DNA from: a virus
Virus record (IMG/VR): IMGVR_UViG_3300006793_000154
Location: 1 to 30,589 of that record
Direction: 5' to 3' (one strand)
DNA length: 30,589 bases
Numbering within the stretch: the first letter of the stretch is position 1; each line of letters begins with the position of its first letter. Made by a program: the position numbers and the translations under genes. The notes beneath the pieces were generated by a model. That model worked only from the letters and a program-made list of their open reading frames with translations. It searched no databases and was not told where the DNA came from. Shown one piece after another: positions 11,450 to 20,024 of this stretch.

Positions 11450-13206
11450 TTAGCGGCATCCAGGCTGCAGGAGAGCCTGTTCGCGTATGGGAAGCGAAGG
11501 CCCGCCAGACAGGCTGCTCAACATTCGTCCAGGGCTACTGCTTTCACCAGTGCGTCACCCAGTTTGACGAGACGGCTTTGTTTGTCGCCCATACGGACAA
11601 GACGGTCCATGAGGTGTTTACGAAGTGCAAACTCTTCTACGAGCACCTTCCGAAGAGCCTTCAGCCAAAGCGTAAATACGACAACCGGACCGCTCTAGAC
11701 TTCCGGTCACCTCGAGGCGCAGAGGGTTTGCGTTCGCGTCTTAACGTGGTGCTTCCTCGCGGAGCTACAAGCGCAAACGGCATCACCGCTCGCAAGGTTC
11801 ACGTATCCGAGATTGCCCTCTACAACAACCCTCGCGAGTTCATGCTCAACATGATGCAGTCGGTGCCGGATACGCCCGACTCCTTTGTGTATGTCGAGTC
11901 AACGTGCGAGGGAGGCGGCGACTACCACCATGAGATGTACTCAAACGGCAGGGTCTTTGGCGGTGACATTCCGCCCTGGATGCCGCTGAAAGAGAAGTAC
12001 CCAGGCGACGAGAACAGTCAGTGGTACGTCATCTTCACTCCGTGGTTCCTGATGACGGAGTACCGAAAGCCTCTTAAGTCTTCAGAGGAGGACTTCAGAA
12101 AGACGCTGGCTCCTGATGAGCAAGACCTGCTCGACAGGTTTGGAGACTACGTTTCCCTCGAGGCTCTTCAGTGGCGCAGGGAAACCATCATGACGAAGTG
12201 TGGTGGAGACCAGGCCGGTTTCCGCCAGCAGTACCCGTCTACCGACGAAGAGGCTTTTGGGAGTACCGGTCGCCTTGTGTTCGACAAGAACGACATGGAC
12301 TATCAGGAGAAGGCTTTTGTGTGCGCCTGCGACATCTGTGCGCCATACGTCGGCTTCGACCCTGGTGAGTTCCACTCATGCCCAGAGCACAAGTGGTACG
12401 AGATAGTGGACTCCTCTCAGTGGTCTCCCGACAAGTATGAGCGGATGTGGACTACCTATAAGCCTGAGTTGATTGAGGCTATGCCGGGAGTCGGGCAATT
12501 CTCTGTGTGGAAGCATCCTGAGCCCCGCCGTCGATACCTTGTCGCGGCAGATGTGGCTGCTGGACACGACGATGGTGACTGGGACTCGGTCACGGTTGTA
12601 GACGAGGTTACGCTCGAGCAGGTTGCTGCGTGGAGGGGGAAGGTCGATCAGGTCCAGTACGCAGACGTTCTCCTGCTCATCTCCATTTACTACAACCGGG
12701 CAATCCTCGCGCCAGAGGCTACAGGTGCCGGTCACGGCTTAATCGCGATGCTCTATCACACGCGCTACTACAATCTGTACAGGCGGAAGGTAGTCAACCA
12801 AGTAGGCAACTCGCCTACTGCGCTCCTGGGGTGGAGTACTACCTCCTCGAGCAAGAACGCAGCGATCGGCCTCGCCATCAAAGCGTTCCGCGAGAAGTAC
12901 ATCAAGATTAGAAGCCGCAATGCGTTTGAAGAGCTACGTGCCCTTAGAGCAGCAACGGTGACAGCAGACTCAGAAGGCACTCGGATGTTGAAGATTAGTG
13001 CGCCATCCGGCATGCACGACGACGATGCGATGAGTGCAATAATCGCTTGCGCGATTACCCACTACATCGGTCGCCTTAACCAGCGCCCAGCAGAGGACGA
13101 GCCCAACCCGTGGGACGCCTCTACGTGGACGGAGGAGATGTGGGAGATTGCCGGTCAGGAGGCTGAAGACTTAAACGCCGCAGCCAGCGGGTACATCCAG
13201 CAGTAG
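11215..13206 (+). CDS. terL: Terminase large subunit
   Basis: This is the DNA-packaging motor (ATPase plus nuclease) that docks on the portal. Over 663 residues it shows: a modified Walker A KARQTGCST (95-103), a Walker B-like VHVSEIALY (195-203; E199), a coupling motif VYVESTCEG (225-233; ST at 229-230), and a nuclease with D446 (AADVAAG), E501 (APEATGAGHG) and HDDDAM (601-606). Between the domains C370-x-C-x2-C375...C389-x2-H392 could bind zinc. The first 40 residues are an extension before the conserved core at about 41-80 (GRYVDFPEF...LNLPQRIRWE). The start is set by AAAGGAG five bases upstream and there is no other Met before residue 210. The gene ends exactly where the minus-strand zinc-ribbon gene ends (13206/13207). 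Confidence 0.95.
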   Translation: MAHAKGRYGKSVPADRENEKGEDGEDRSAPKGSAEAELTSGRYVDFPEFASELLRIQTKAGTFESLVLNLPQRIRWELISGIQAAGEPVRVWEAKARQTGCSTFVQGYCFHQCVTQFDETALFVAHTDKTVHEVFTKCKLFYEHLPKSLQPKRKYDNRTALDFRSPRGAEGLRSRLNVVLPRGATSANGITARKVHVSEIALYNNPREFMLNMMQSVPDTPDSFVYVESTCEGGGDYHHEMYSNGRVFGGDIPPWMPLKEKYPGDENSQWYVIFTPWFLMTEYRKPLKSSEEDFRKTLAPDEQDLLDRFGDYVSLEALQWRRETIMTKCGGDQAGFRQQYPSTDEEAFGSTGRLVFDKNDMDYQEKAFVCACDICAPYVGFDPGEFHSCPEHKWYEIVDSSQWSPDKYERMWTTYKPELIEAMPGVGQFSVWKHPEPRRRYLVAADVAAGHDDGDWDSVTVVDEVTLEQVAAWRGKVDQVQYADVLLLISIYYNRAILAPEATGAGHGLIAMLYHTRYYNLYRRKVVNQVGNSPTALLGWSTTSSSKNAAIGLAIKAFREKYIKIRSRNAFEELRALRAATVTADSEGTRMLKISAPSGMHDDDAMSAIIACAITHYIGRLNQRPAEDEPNPWDASTWTEEMWEIAGQEAEDLNAAASGYIQQ

Positions 13207-13767
13207 CTAACTAGAAAGCTGAAACTCTCCAGGGGCAACCTTCGTCACGCCATCAAGCATCTTGACGATGGTGTAGACCCGGTTGTACGGAGCGTTAATC
13301 TCCTTTGCCAGGTTCTTCACCTTGAAGGAGACACCGGGCTTGATTGCTTTCTGCACGGCAGACTTCACGTCAATCGGACCTGTCGGTCGCTTCACGTCTT
13401 TCGCCTTGATGTGGACAGCCTGAGGGTTGAAAGGCTTGACCGTCTTGTCGCGGTCAACTTCACCGACGACGAAGTTGCTGCCCATGACTTCGCGGACCTG
13501 CTGCTCTTTCTCTCCCTTGCTTGTCCACGACCTGCCTACAAGCTCTTTCGGGGCTGTGCGGGGGTTCCACTCTCCGTAGTCCCTGTGGACTCGAGGTGTA
13601 GACATTGCCGTGTAGTGCCTCTTCGGGGCTTTCGTATCGCACATGGGGCACCTCACCTCGTAGAAGGGAGGGTCCATAGCCAATACCTTCTCGTATCGAG
13701 ATAGGGACATCGGCTCTTCAAACACACGCTTGCATGTGTACTTCTGGCATTTGAACTCGTAAAGCAC
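13207..13767 (-). CDS. Zinc-ribbon protein with possible C-terminal helix-turn-helix
   Basis: The 186-residue product begins, from a GTG, MLYEFKCQKYTCKRVFEEPMS; C7, C12, C40 and C43 (VRCPMCDTK) make an FmdB-like zinc ribbon. A Pro/Lys-rich linker follows, and the end (about 140-180, VQKAIKPGVSFKVKNLAKEINAPYNRVYTIVKML) looks like a helix-turn-helix. GGAGGAA upstream of the GTG lies in the portal gene's last codons, and the GTG is two bases after the portal stop, so it is cotranscribed with portal. Its stop abuts the terminase stop. The fold suggests nucleic-acid binding; it might regulate late genes or help packaging, but no experimental family is known to me. Confidence 0.75.
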   Translation of the reverse strand: MLYEFKCQKYTCKRVFEEPMSLSRYEKVLAMDPPFYEVRCPMCDTKAPKRHYTAMSTPRVHRDYGEWNPRTAPKELVGRSWTSKGEKEQQVREVMGSNFVVGEVDRDKTVKPFNPQAVHIKAKDVKRPTGPIDVKSAVQKAIKPGVSFKVKNLAKEINAPYNRVYTIVKMLDGVTKVAPGEFQLSS

Positions 13768-13769
13768 GT

Positions 13770-15743
13770 CTATTCCTCCACAATTTGTCCGGCTCCCGGT
13801 CTAGGCCCAGTGCCCGCCAGTCCCCCAGACATCCCTTGAAAACCCCCACCAAAACCTTGTCCGTTGATGCTCGCTGCTTGTACGTCTTCCCCTGCAGACG
13901 GCATCTCTTCTTCTGGGTTAGCCGGTCCCTGCGCTGCAATGTTTTGTTGCGATGCAATCGGGTTGGCTAGAGATGAAAGCGGGCCAATGAGCCTTCGGCT
14001 GTCCTGGCGCCAAAGCTCAAACGCTTTCCGTACGAAGTTGTTGATTGTGTCCTTCGGAAGAACCTGCGCCTGTACCAGGGGCATGATCGTCTGAATGGTG
14101 GCAGCAATCGTCTGAAGCAATCCGTTGAACGCCTGCAACTCATTTGTCTGCTCGTTCGGGTCGAACTCAGACACGCTTGCCGTGATGTCGAATGCGCCTC
14201 TCATGCGCTCTGAACTGACTTCGATAAACGAATCGTCTCCAGTGCCAGCTCCTCGAATCCAGTTTGTCTGTGTCCAGTATCGACGCATGCAGTCAAGGTA
14301 ACGACGAGCAACATCTTCGATGAACTGCTCGACAGCACGCTTTCGGATTTGCGCTCGGTTCTGGAAAGACTGACTTGCGACTGCGACCTCTGTTGCGGTG
14401 GTTCCCTTTCGAGCAACTCCTCCGCGCTGGAAGACATCGACGCCTCCGATTTCGTACATGAGTCGCTGCAGCGTCTGCAGCATGAACGGAACGTCTGGCG
14501 GCATCGGGGCGATGGGCACAAGTTGAAGAGCCTGCCTTACGTCGTTGAACTGAGACGGAAGCTCGGCAGCAGATAGGTCTCGCTCAGAGCGAAGTAGCTT
14601 TTCAAACTGGGAGTCACCTGAGAGAGCGCCAGGTGCGGCCACATACTTTTGCTTGCTGGCCTGCTTGTGATGCCGAAGCACAGCAGCAAGTTCAGCGTTA
14701 AGCCGGTCTGCGACTGGCTGGATTGTGGCGAGGTCGGCAATGTCTGGCTCGCACATCTTGCCGGGGTTTACGACAGTGCGAAGCATGACGAAGGGATAGC
14801 CGCGCATGCCGCTGTCGTCTTCGATGTGCCTGACGACGCGGTCAAAGCCTTGTGCGTTGGTGTTGTCGAGGATCCAGAGAATCCTTCGGACAAGCTTTCT
14901 CTTCTGCCGCACCCAGTAGTGAATTTCGTAAAGAGCGACAAAGCCTGGGTCAATATCTGCACCCGGCTGTCGCATGATGGCGGCTTCGAGAGTTCCTCCT
15001 GGCATATGAAGAGAGAGATTCTCTTTCGCCATAACGTGTGGCTTTACAGTAAAGCCTTCGTACATGCGGAGGTCATCGAGCTTGACCAGAAGTCGTTCTG
15101 CTACCCACGGACACTTGTTGATGTCGTCATGCCCCTCAGGGAACAAGAAGTTCCACGGAGCCACACGCTCGAGGGTTGGGATATCAATCCCGTCTCCCTC
15201 GATAAGCATGTTGAACCCTTCAGACTCCATCTCGTAGGCAATCTCTGAACCAATAGCCCCATCCAAAGCGTCTTCGTCGTGGTCGAGTTCGATCTCTGCA
15301 TCTTGGTCGTAGTGGATAACAGGGGTCACATTCCCTGCGGGGTTGTAGACAACCTTGCCGATACCCATCGAGAACTTTTCGCAGTCGAGAAGAACGTTGC
15401 GAGTAGCTGAGTTTGCTCGACCTGTTTTGTATGCGTAGTTCACAGAGGCTTCGGCAACGAAAGCGGCGTCTCTGTCTTTTGGGTCACGCGACTTGAACGT
15501 GATGTAGGGGTCTGTCGGCAAGACGCTAGGGATGATCGTGTTGGCTGTAGAGAGAATGAAGTTGAAGTTGACGGCGTTTCTATCGCCCATAACTCCATGA
15601 ATCTCTTCTGGCGATTTGCCCTGGTATGCAGCCTCGACTTTGTTCCACCGTGGTCGCCATTCCTCGTCAATGCGATGCTGAGAAGACCTCATATCACCGA
15701 GAAACTTGTCGATCATGTGGTCGCTTAGTTTGATACGCGCCAT
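13770..15743 (-). CDS. Portal protein, on the opposite strand to its neighbours
   Basis: The dodecameric portal forms the DNA gate at one capsid vertex. This 657-residue protein begins MARIKLSDHMIDKFLGDMRSS and has the usual portal features: an initial helical stem with WRPRWNKVEAAYQGKSP and MGDRNAVNFNFILSTANTIIPSVLPTDPYI (about 52-80), then NYAYKTGRANSATRNVLLDCEKFSMGIGKVVYNP, a middle GGVDVFQRGGVARKGTTATEVAVASQSFQNRAQIR segment, and a Gln/Gly-rich C-terminus. Length fits podovirus-like portals. AAGGG lies about eight bases before the ATG at 15743. The strand is opposite to terminase and capsid genes, which is unusual; the zinc-ribbon gene follows as its partner. Confidence 0.9.
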   Translation of the reverse strand: MARIKLSDHMIDKFLGDMRSSQHRIDEEWRPRWNKVEAAYQGKSPEEIHGVMGDRNAVNFNFILSTANTIIPSVLPTDPYITFKSRDPKDRDAAFVAEASVNYAYKTGRANSATRNVLLDCEKFSMGIGKVVYNPAGNVTPVIHYDQDAEIELDHDEDALDGAIGSEIAYEMESEGFNMLIEGDGIDIPTLERVAPWNFLFPEGHDDINKCPWVAERLLVKLDDLRMYEGFTVKPHVMAKENLSLHMPGGTLEAAIMRQPGADIDPGFVALYEIHYWVRQKRKLVRRILWILDNTNAQGFDRVVRHIEDDSGMRGYPFVMLRTVVNPGKMCEPDIADLATIQPVADRLNAELAAVLRHHKQASKQKYVAAPGALSGDSQFEKLLRSERDLSAAELPSQFNDVRQALQLVPIAPMPPDVPFMLQTLQRLMYEIGGVDVFQRGGVARKGTTATEVAVASQSFQNRAQIRKRAVEQFIEDVARRYLDCMRRYWTQTNWIRGAGTGDDSFIEVSSERMRGAFDITASVSEFDPNEQTNELQAFNGLLQTIAATIQTIMPLVQAQVLPKDTINNFVRKAFELWRQDSRRLIGPLSSLANPIASQQNIAAQGPANPEEEMPSAGEDVQAASINGQGFGGGFQGMSGGLAGTGPRPGAGQIVEE

Positions 15744-15795
15744 TTATAAATCCCTTGTTGACAATCGCATGAGGCTTGCTCAGGCTAGCACTAGC

Positions 15796-15826
15796 GTTTA
15801 CTCGTAAACCACAGTCCTTGTCTAAT
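15796..15826 (+). promoter_or_regulatory. Candidate promoter and operator for the scaffold-capsid unit
   Basis: TTTACT (15797-15802) and TCTAAT (15821-15826), 18 bases apart, match the sigma-70 -35 and -10 at four and five of six positions, and would start transcription near 15833, before the ATG at 15862. The perfect palindrome GTTTAC-TC-GTAAAC (15796-15809) overlaps the -35 and is well placed for a repressor. The region is divergent between portal and scaffold genes, so the palindrome could also affect the leftward portal promoter. A perfect TTGACA at 15758-15763 lacks a -10. Confidence 0.4.
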
Positions 15827-15861
15827 CCCGGTCTTGTGGCGCGAGAAACGATGGAGGAAAC

Positions 15862-16629
15862 ATGGACGAGCAGCAGACGGAAGAAGTTCTCGACTTCGCA
15901 AGCGGAGACCCTGGAGACGAAACACTCGCTGAAGAGAGTGTAGAGCAGGAACAGGTCGCCGCGCCGGAAACACCGGAAGTCGATCCAAACGTTATGGCTT
16001 TGCAAAAGCAAGTCGAAACTCTTCAGCACATGGTCATTGCCCAACAGCAAGCGGCCCAGCAGTACAACGACCAGGTCGAGTACGAGTACGAAGAGGTTCC
16101 TGAGCCTGACCCGCAGAGCACATCGCCATCCGACTACGTCAACTTTTACGTGTCACGCGCGGTAGACGCAGCAACGGCTCCTCTCCTCGAGAAGCTTCAA
16201 GAGTTGCAGAACGGAATCACGCCGATTCGTCGTCGAGAAGCGTTCACGTCTGCTTACCACCAAGTGGCAAGTCAGATGGGCGTAAACGGAAAGAGCCTTG
16301 GTCCCGCAGTTGGAAGTCTTCTTGAAGACCCAAACAACGCAGACCTTGTTCAGCTCGCAGACAGTCATCCACAGATTGCTGCTCGCCAGTTGATTCGACT
16401 TGCTCAGGCAAGTCAGGCTTCAGCAAAAGCGGCGCCCGCAAGGCGTCAACCAAATAAACGACCTAAGCCACGTCCTTCTGGTTACGCTGGCGCCGGTCGC
16501 GCACCTAGCAAGATTCCCATGTCGTTCGGTGAAGCATTTGCCGACACTTTTCTAGAGAAGGGCGTTCCAGCAGATGCTGCTGTTACGTTTACAACCGAAT
16601 GGGCCTCAGGCCCAGCAGGCGAAAGCTGA
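15862..16629 (+). CDS. Scaffold-like protein preceding the capsid gene
   Basis: Scaffolding proteins guide procapsid assembly and leave or are digested. The 255-residue product has an acidic N-terminus (MDEQQTEEVLDFASGDPGDE), a Gln-rich coiled-coil stretch (about 45-70, ALQKQVETLQHMVIAQQQ), an acidic middle (YEYEEVPEPDPQ), a helical core and a basic segment near the C-terminus (about 190-206, PARRQPNKRPKPRPSG), the usual site of capsid binding. The composition and its position six bases upstream of the major capsid gene support the call. GGAGG lies about six bases before the ATG at 15862. No protease domain is seen. It is the first gene of the rightward structural unit. Confidence 0.75.
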   Translation: MDEQQTEEVLDFASGDPGDETLAEESVEQEQVAAPETPEVDPNVMALQKQVETLQHMVIAQQQAAQQYNDQVEYEYEEVPEPDPQSTSPSDYVNFYVSRAVDAATAPLLEKLQELQNGITPIRRREAFTSAYHQVASQMGVNGKSLGPAVGSLLEDPNNADLVQLADSHPQIAARQLIRLAQASQASAKAAPARRQPNKRPKPRPSGYAGAGRAPSKIPMSFGEAFADTFLEKGVPADAAVTFTTEWASGPAGES

Positions 16630-16634
16630 AATAA

Positions 16635-17726
16635 ATGAGTAACACCGTTTCCATTGATCTGGTTGGAGTCGTTGCAGCGACTCTCCCAAAGATCAACCCG
16701 AAGGTCACGTATGACATTATGCGTGCCCACCCGCTTATGCTCCACTGCCTGCGTGGTGGCGCGTTCACGGTCGAGGACGGAGGTACCGAGGTTCGGTGTG
16801 CTGTTGTTCTCGAGGACTCGGTGAACACAGGCGCAATCGCGAAGTTTGAAAGCTTCTCGGTCACTCCTGAGAACACTCTCGAGCAGGCTCGTTACCAGGG
16901 CTGGCCGAAGTACCGCTTCTCGTGGACGATGGACCAGCAGGAAGTGGATGAGAACTCGGGCAAGTCCCGCGTCATCCGCCTTGCTGAGAGCAAGCAAAAC
17001 CAGGCTCTGCACACTTTCCTCGCGGACGTGAGTGCTGATCTGATGGGTGACGGAACTGCTCTTCCCGCAAAGCGGGTTGATGGTCTCGAGACCTTCATCG
17101 ACTTCTCGAGCATTACAGCGCAGCAGGCTGCGGGTCGTAGCCCCGGCGGATTGAGCAAGGCTTCTTACTCCAACTGGTGCAACCAGTACGGAGAGATTAG
17201 CCGTTTCGGTGTAGACGGTATCGACACCTGGAACGCAACCTACCGGGCTTGCTCGGGACAGGGTAAGCACCCTGACATCGCGATTATCGACGATGTGGTC
17301 TACGGGTTCTACGAGAAGGAGTTGGCCCCGAAGCAGCGCCTCTTCGATTCGACGATGGCTGACTACGGTTACGAGAACATGATGTTCAAGGAGATGCCCG
17401 TCGTCTACGATGCGGACAACCTGAGCGGCAGCGGCAAGTGCTTCTTCTTGACCACTACCGGCCAGACCGTGAAGGGTGGAATTAAGCCCGAAATGTTTAC
17501 GCTTCCCGGCTTGAACAACATGCCCCAGAACATGGGTGATGGTTTCGGTTTCCAGCTTCACTTCCTGCGTCAAAGCAACCGCAAGATCCTCCGCATCGAC
17601 GCCCCCCGCAAGCCTGTCAACCAGGATGCGTTTGTCGTCAACGGATACCTCAACCCATTGCTGGCTTGTTCCAGCCTCAAGCGTCAGGGCGCCGTCGATT
17701 TCGGCTCCAACGACCCCGTATACTAG
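16635..17726 (+). CDS. Major capsid protein
   Basis: The shell protein, 363 residues, begins MSNTVSIDLVGVVAATLPKI. It has the features of HK97-fold capsid proteins: an N-terminal arm, then VRCAVVLED...FESFSVTPENTLEQARYQGWPKYRFSWTMDQQEVDENSGK (53-110), an alpha-helix with LADLMGDGTALPAKRVDGLETFIDF (about 129-157; GDGT and GL-E motifs), and a C-terminal beta region (DAPRKPVNQDAFVVNGY). A major capsid protein is expected directly after a scaffold gene. There is no good ribosome-binding site before the ATG; translation is probably coupled to the scaffold gene six bases upstream. A long reading frame on the opposite strand is rejected. Confidence 0.9.
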   Translation: MSNTVSIDLVGVVAATLPKINPKVTYDIMRAHPLMLHCLRGGAFTVEDGGTEVRCAVVLEDSVNTGAIAKFESFSVTPENTLEQARYQGWPKYRFSWTMDQQEVDENSGKSRVIRLAESKQNQALHTFLADVSADLMGDGTALPAKRVDGLETFIDFSSITAQQAAGRSPGGLSKASYSNWCNQYGEISRFGVDGIDTWNATYRACSGQGKHPDIAIIDDVVYGFYEKELAPKQRLFDSTMADYGYENMMFKEMPVVYDADNLSGSGKCFFLTTTGQTVKGGIKPEMFTLPGLNNMPQNMGDGFGFQLHFLRQSNRKILRIDAPRKPVNQDAFVVNGYLNPLLACSSLKRQGAVDFGSNDPVY

Positions 17727-17735
17727 GAGTTAAGA

Positions 17736-18320
17736 ATGAGTGCTTCAGCACAGATTGGTGGCGCAGCGCCACAGGCAATCTTGTACGCAATGAACAAGAC
17801 GGGTGCGGCCATCAAGGCTGGCGCGTGCGTTCAGTACGATGTTGTTGACGGAGACGGAGACGGCTACGAGGTGACTGGTGTTGTGCTCGATGCAGCACTG
17901 CCAGAAAGCTTTGTTGCTCGTCGTGGCATTGTTCACGCAGCAGAAGGTCCGCTGCAGGCGTCAACGGAGTATCAGGATGGTGCGAACATTCCTCTCATTG
18001 TCGAGGGATTTAGCACGCTGGTGAACGTTGACGCTGCTGCTCCAAACCAAATCGCTGCTGGCGACATGCTGGTTGCGGTGAACGGTTCTGCAGACCTTGT
18101 GAAGTCTACGAACACAGACTTTGACGTGGCTGGCCTCACGTCTCCTGCAAGCTTCAACGCAACTTTTGCTTCTGCAGAAGCTGATGCTTTGCGTGCGGAT
18201 GTTGCCGCTTTGCGGGACAACATCCTTGCGCTCGTTGACCTTCGCAAGACGGTCGCGGTGGCTCATAAGGCTGCAACCGAAGACGACACGACTGTTTCCG
18301 CAACCATCATCAAGCTCTAA
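17736..18320 (+). CDS. Capsid decoration-like protein (194 aa)
   Basis: The product begins MSASAQIGGAAPQAILYAMNKTGAAIKAGACVQYDVVDGDGDGYEV and is Ala/Val-rich with alternating strands (IPLIVEGFSTLVNVDAAAPNQIAAGDMLVAVNG), a beta-sandwich pattern like DUF2190-type decoration proteins that bind the capsid outside. The C-terminus (ADALRADVAALRDNILALVDL) is a short heptad helix, suggesting oligomerisation. GGAG lies six bases before the ATG, which follows the capsid gene by nine bases. The fold-level similarity is an inference; another structural role is possible. Confidence 0.6.
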   Translation: MSASAQIGGAAPQAILYAMNKTGAAIKAGACVQYDVVDGDGDGYEVTGVVLDAALPESFVARRGIVHAAEGPLQASTEYQDGANIPLIVEGFSTLVNVDAAAPNQIAAGDMLVAVNGSADLVKSTNTDFDVAGLTSPASFNATFASAEADALRADVAALRDNILALVDLRKTVAVAHKAATEDDTTVSATIIKL

Positions 18321-18340
18321 CCAGCAAAAGGAGCCACCCA

Positions 18341-18778
18341 ATGGCTTTGCCCCCTCCCCTTTCAATGGGAACTAATGGGCCTCGTACTCTTGCTGGCCTG
18401 GTTCAGTATGCGGTGTCGGTGAACATTAGTGATACTGCTCTTGTTCCTGTCGCGTATGCGATTGATGGCGACCAGGTTATCGACAGGGTGTCCTTTATCC
18501 CTGACGCTGACCTTGCCGCAAACGGAACCGACTACTGGACGATTCAGCTTAAGAATGCTGGAACGGCTGGTACTGGCGATGCGGAAATGATGGCCGCAGT
18601 TGATACTCGCGCTTCGTCTCTTGACGGTTTGAGCGAGTTGGATGCTGAGGACTTCACGCTGACAGCCTCTTCCGTGAATAACGGAGAGGTTGCATTCTTT
18701 GATTGTGAAAAGTCAGCTAACCCGAATAACCTTTCGGGTCTGTTTGTCATCACGCTCAAGCGTGCCGTCACCTACTAA
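18341..18778 (+). CDS. Structural beta-protein (145 aa)
   Basis: The product begins MALPPPLSMGTNGPRTLAGLVQYAVSVNIS and is beta-rich: SVNISDTALVPVAYAIDGDQVIDRVSFIPD, DYWTIQLKN, FTLTASSVNNGEVAFFDC and LFVITLKRAVTY. The last strand ends in an aromatic/basic residue pair like the three proteins at 22167-24057. AAAGGAG is eight bases before the ATG. It lies between the decoration-like and connector-like genes, so a virion part (capsid fibre, decoration or vertex protein) is likely. Not matched to a family. Confidence 0.65.
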   Translation: MALPPPLSMGTNGPRTLAGLVQYAVSVNISDTALVPVAYAIDGDQVIDRVSFIPDADLAANGTDYWTIQLKNAGTAGTGDAEMMAAVDTRASSLDGLSELDAEDFTLTASSVNNGEVAFFDCEKSANPNNLSGLFVITLKRAVTY

Positions 18779-18800
18779 CCCCGCGTAAATCGGAGGCAAT

Positions 18801-20024
18801 ATGCGCCTCGCTGATGCGCGATCAGCGTTGAAGCGGAGACGTTCCGACCGGAGCTACTCCAACGCTGCGCTGAACGGGTTCTTGAACGACGCTCGCCGGG
18901 ACATTGAGTCTCGGAAGCGTTGGTCATGGCTGCGTCGTACTCATCGCTATGAGACCACGGCACAGGATTCGTCTTCCATCACAACGTTCGCCGCGACTCA
19001 GGGCAGCAGGATCGCAACGATCTCAAGCACTGGTCCGGTGACGTTGTGGGGGAAGCGACTCATTGTTGGGAGCAAAACCGTAAGAGTTGTGAACATCAAC
19101 TCAGCGGGTACGTCTCTCACGCTGGACGCGCCCTGGACGGGTCCGTCTGTCACGGGTCAAAAGCCCACCATTCTGTACGACGAGGTTGCTCTTCCTCTAG
19201 ATACAGATGCTGCTCTCCAGGTCTCTCTTCGTAGCTCAACAGGATATGCGAGTAGGCTGAATGCTTCAGCGCAGGACAGTGCTGCTCGATGGGATCCCAG
19301 CACCTCTGGAATGCCTTGCCACTACTGCGTCATCCGCCGAGAGCAAAACCCTTCACCAGTGTCAGCGCCTGAGGCTGTAGACGCTGGAGGAGGAACCGGA
19401 CCAGGCCCCGCGCATGGGCAGTACAAGTACTGGTGCTCGTACATCGACAAGCAAAGCGGAGCTGAGTCTGGCTTATCGCCATATGTGAGTTTCACTCAAC
19501 CCGGCCATTCGCCAACCCATGCTGTAACGGTGACTCCACCGTCCCGAAGAGACTTCCTAGTCCGCGTTTATCGAAGCCGTGCGAGCGGTGATGTCCCGTA
19601 CTTCCTTGGAGATGTGACCACATACGGTGGGGCGTTTACAGACGTATTGACTGACGAGTACCTGGGTGCTCGAGGACCAGAAAGCGGAACCGAAGCGTTC
19701 ATGCGTCTTTGGCCTGTTCCGGCTGGCGTCTACAGCATCGAGGTTACCTGCCTCAACCGGGGAGTTGACCTAGCGGATGACAACGACCGCCCCTTGTTCC
19801 CGGCAACGTTTGACAACGTTTGGCTCGACGGCGCAGAGATGCGGATGTTGGGCTCTGCAGACGAGCAGGGCAGAGCCGGTTCTGCACAACAGAGGTTTGA
19901 GAGAGGCATCGACTTGATGATGCGCCAGGACTCTGTTGAAGCATCAAAGGTTCTTGAGATTGGCGGAAGGTCTAACTTCGGCGGATTCGACACGGGTTGG
20001 CCCGACACCATCGTGAGCCCCTAG
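18801..20024 (+). CDS. Head-tail connector-like protein with an inserted Ig/FnIII-like module
   Basis: The 407-residue product starts with a helical part, MRLADARSALKRRRSDRSYS then NAALNGFLNDARRDIESRKRWSWLRR (21-46), matching the N-terminus of phage adaptor/connector proteins that bind under the portal. A beta-rich domain (50-170) follows. A module from about 185 to 295 is bounded by a Gly/Pro linker (GGGTGPGPAHG) and reads YKYWCSYIDKQSGAESGLSP...FLVRVYRSRASGDVPYFLGDVTTYGGAFTDVL, like Ig/fibronectin-type inserts. The protein resumes at MRLWPVPAGVYSIEVTCLNRG. GGAGG precedes the ATG. A homologous module occurs in the next gene. It is longer than a bare adaptor owing to this insert. The family call is from the N-terminal pattern. 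Confidence 0.7.
   Translation: MRLADARSALKRRRSDRSYSNAALNGFLNDARRDIESRKRWSWLRRTHRYETTAQDSSSITTFAATQGSRIATISSTGPVTLWGKRLIVGSKTVRVVNINSAGTSLTLDAPWTGPSVTGQKPTILYDEVALPLDTDAALQVSLRSSTGYASRLNASAQDSAARWDPSTSGMPCHYCVIRREQNPSPVSAPEAVDAGGGTGPGPAHGQYKYWCSYIDKQSGAESGLSPYVSFTQPGHSPTHAVTVTPPSRRDFLVRVYRSRASGDVPYFLGDVTTYGGAFTDVLTDEYLGARGPESGTEAFMRLWPVPAGVYSIEVTCLNRGVDLADDNDRPLFPATFDNVWLDGAEMRMLGSADEQGRAGSAQQRFERGIDLMMRQDSVEASKVLEIGGRSNFGGFDTGWPDTIVSP

Noticed and set aside
15758-15763. Perfect -35 TTGACA before the scaffold gene
   Set aside because: No -10-like hexamer lies 16-19 bases downstream; the pair at 15797-15826 is better.
16482-17573. Long minus-strand frame (363 codons) opposite the major capsid gene
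   Set aside because: The capsid gene in the other direction has clear motifs and operon context; this frame has no ribosome-binding site and an unlikely composition, and arises from codon bias.
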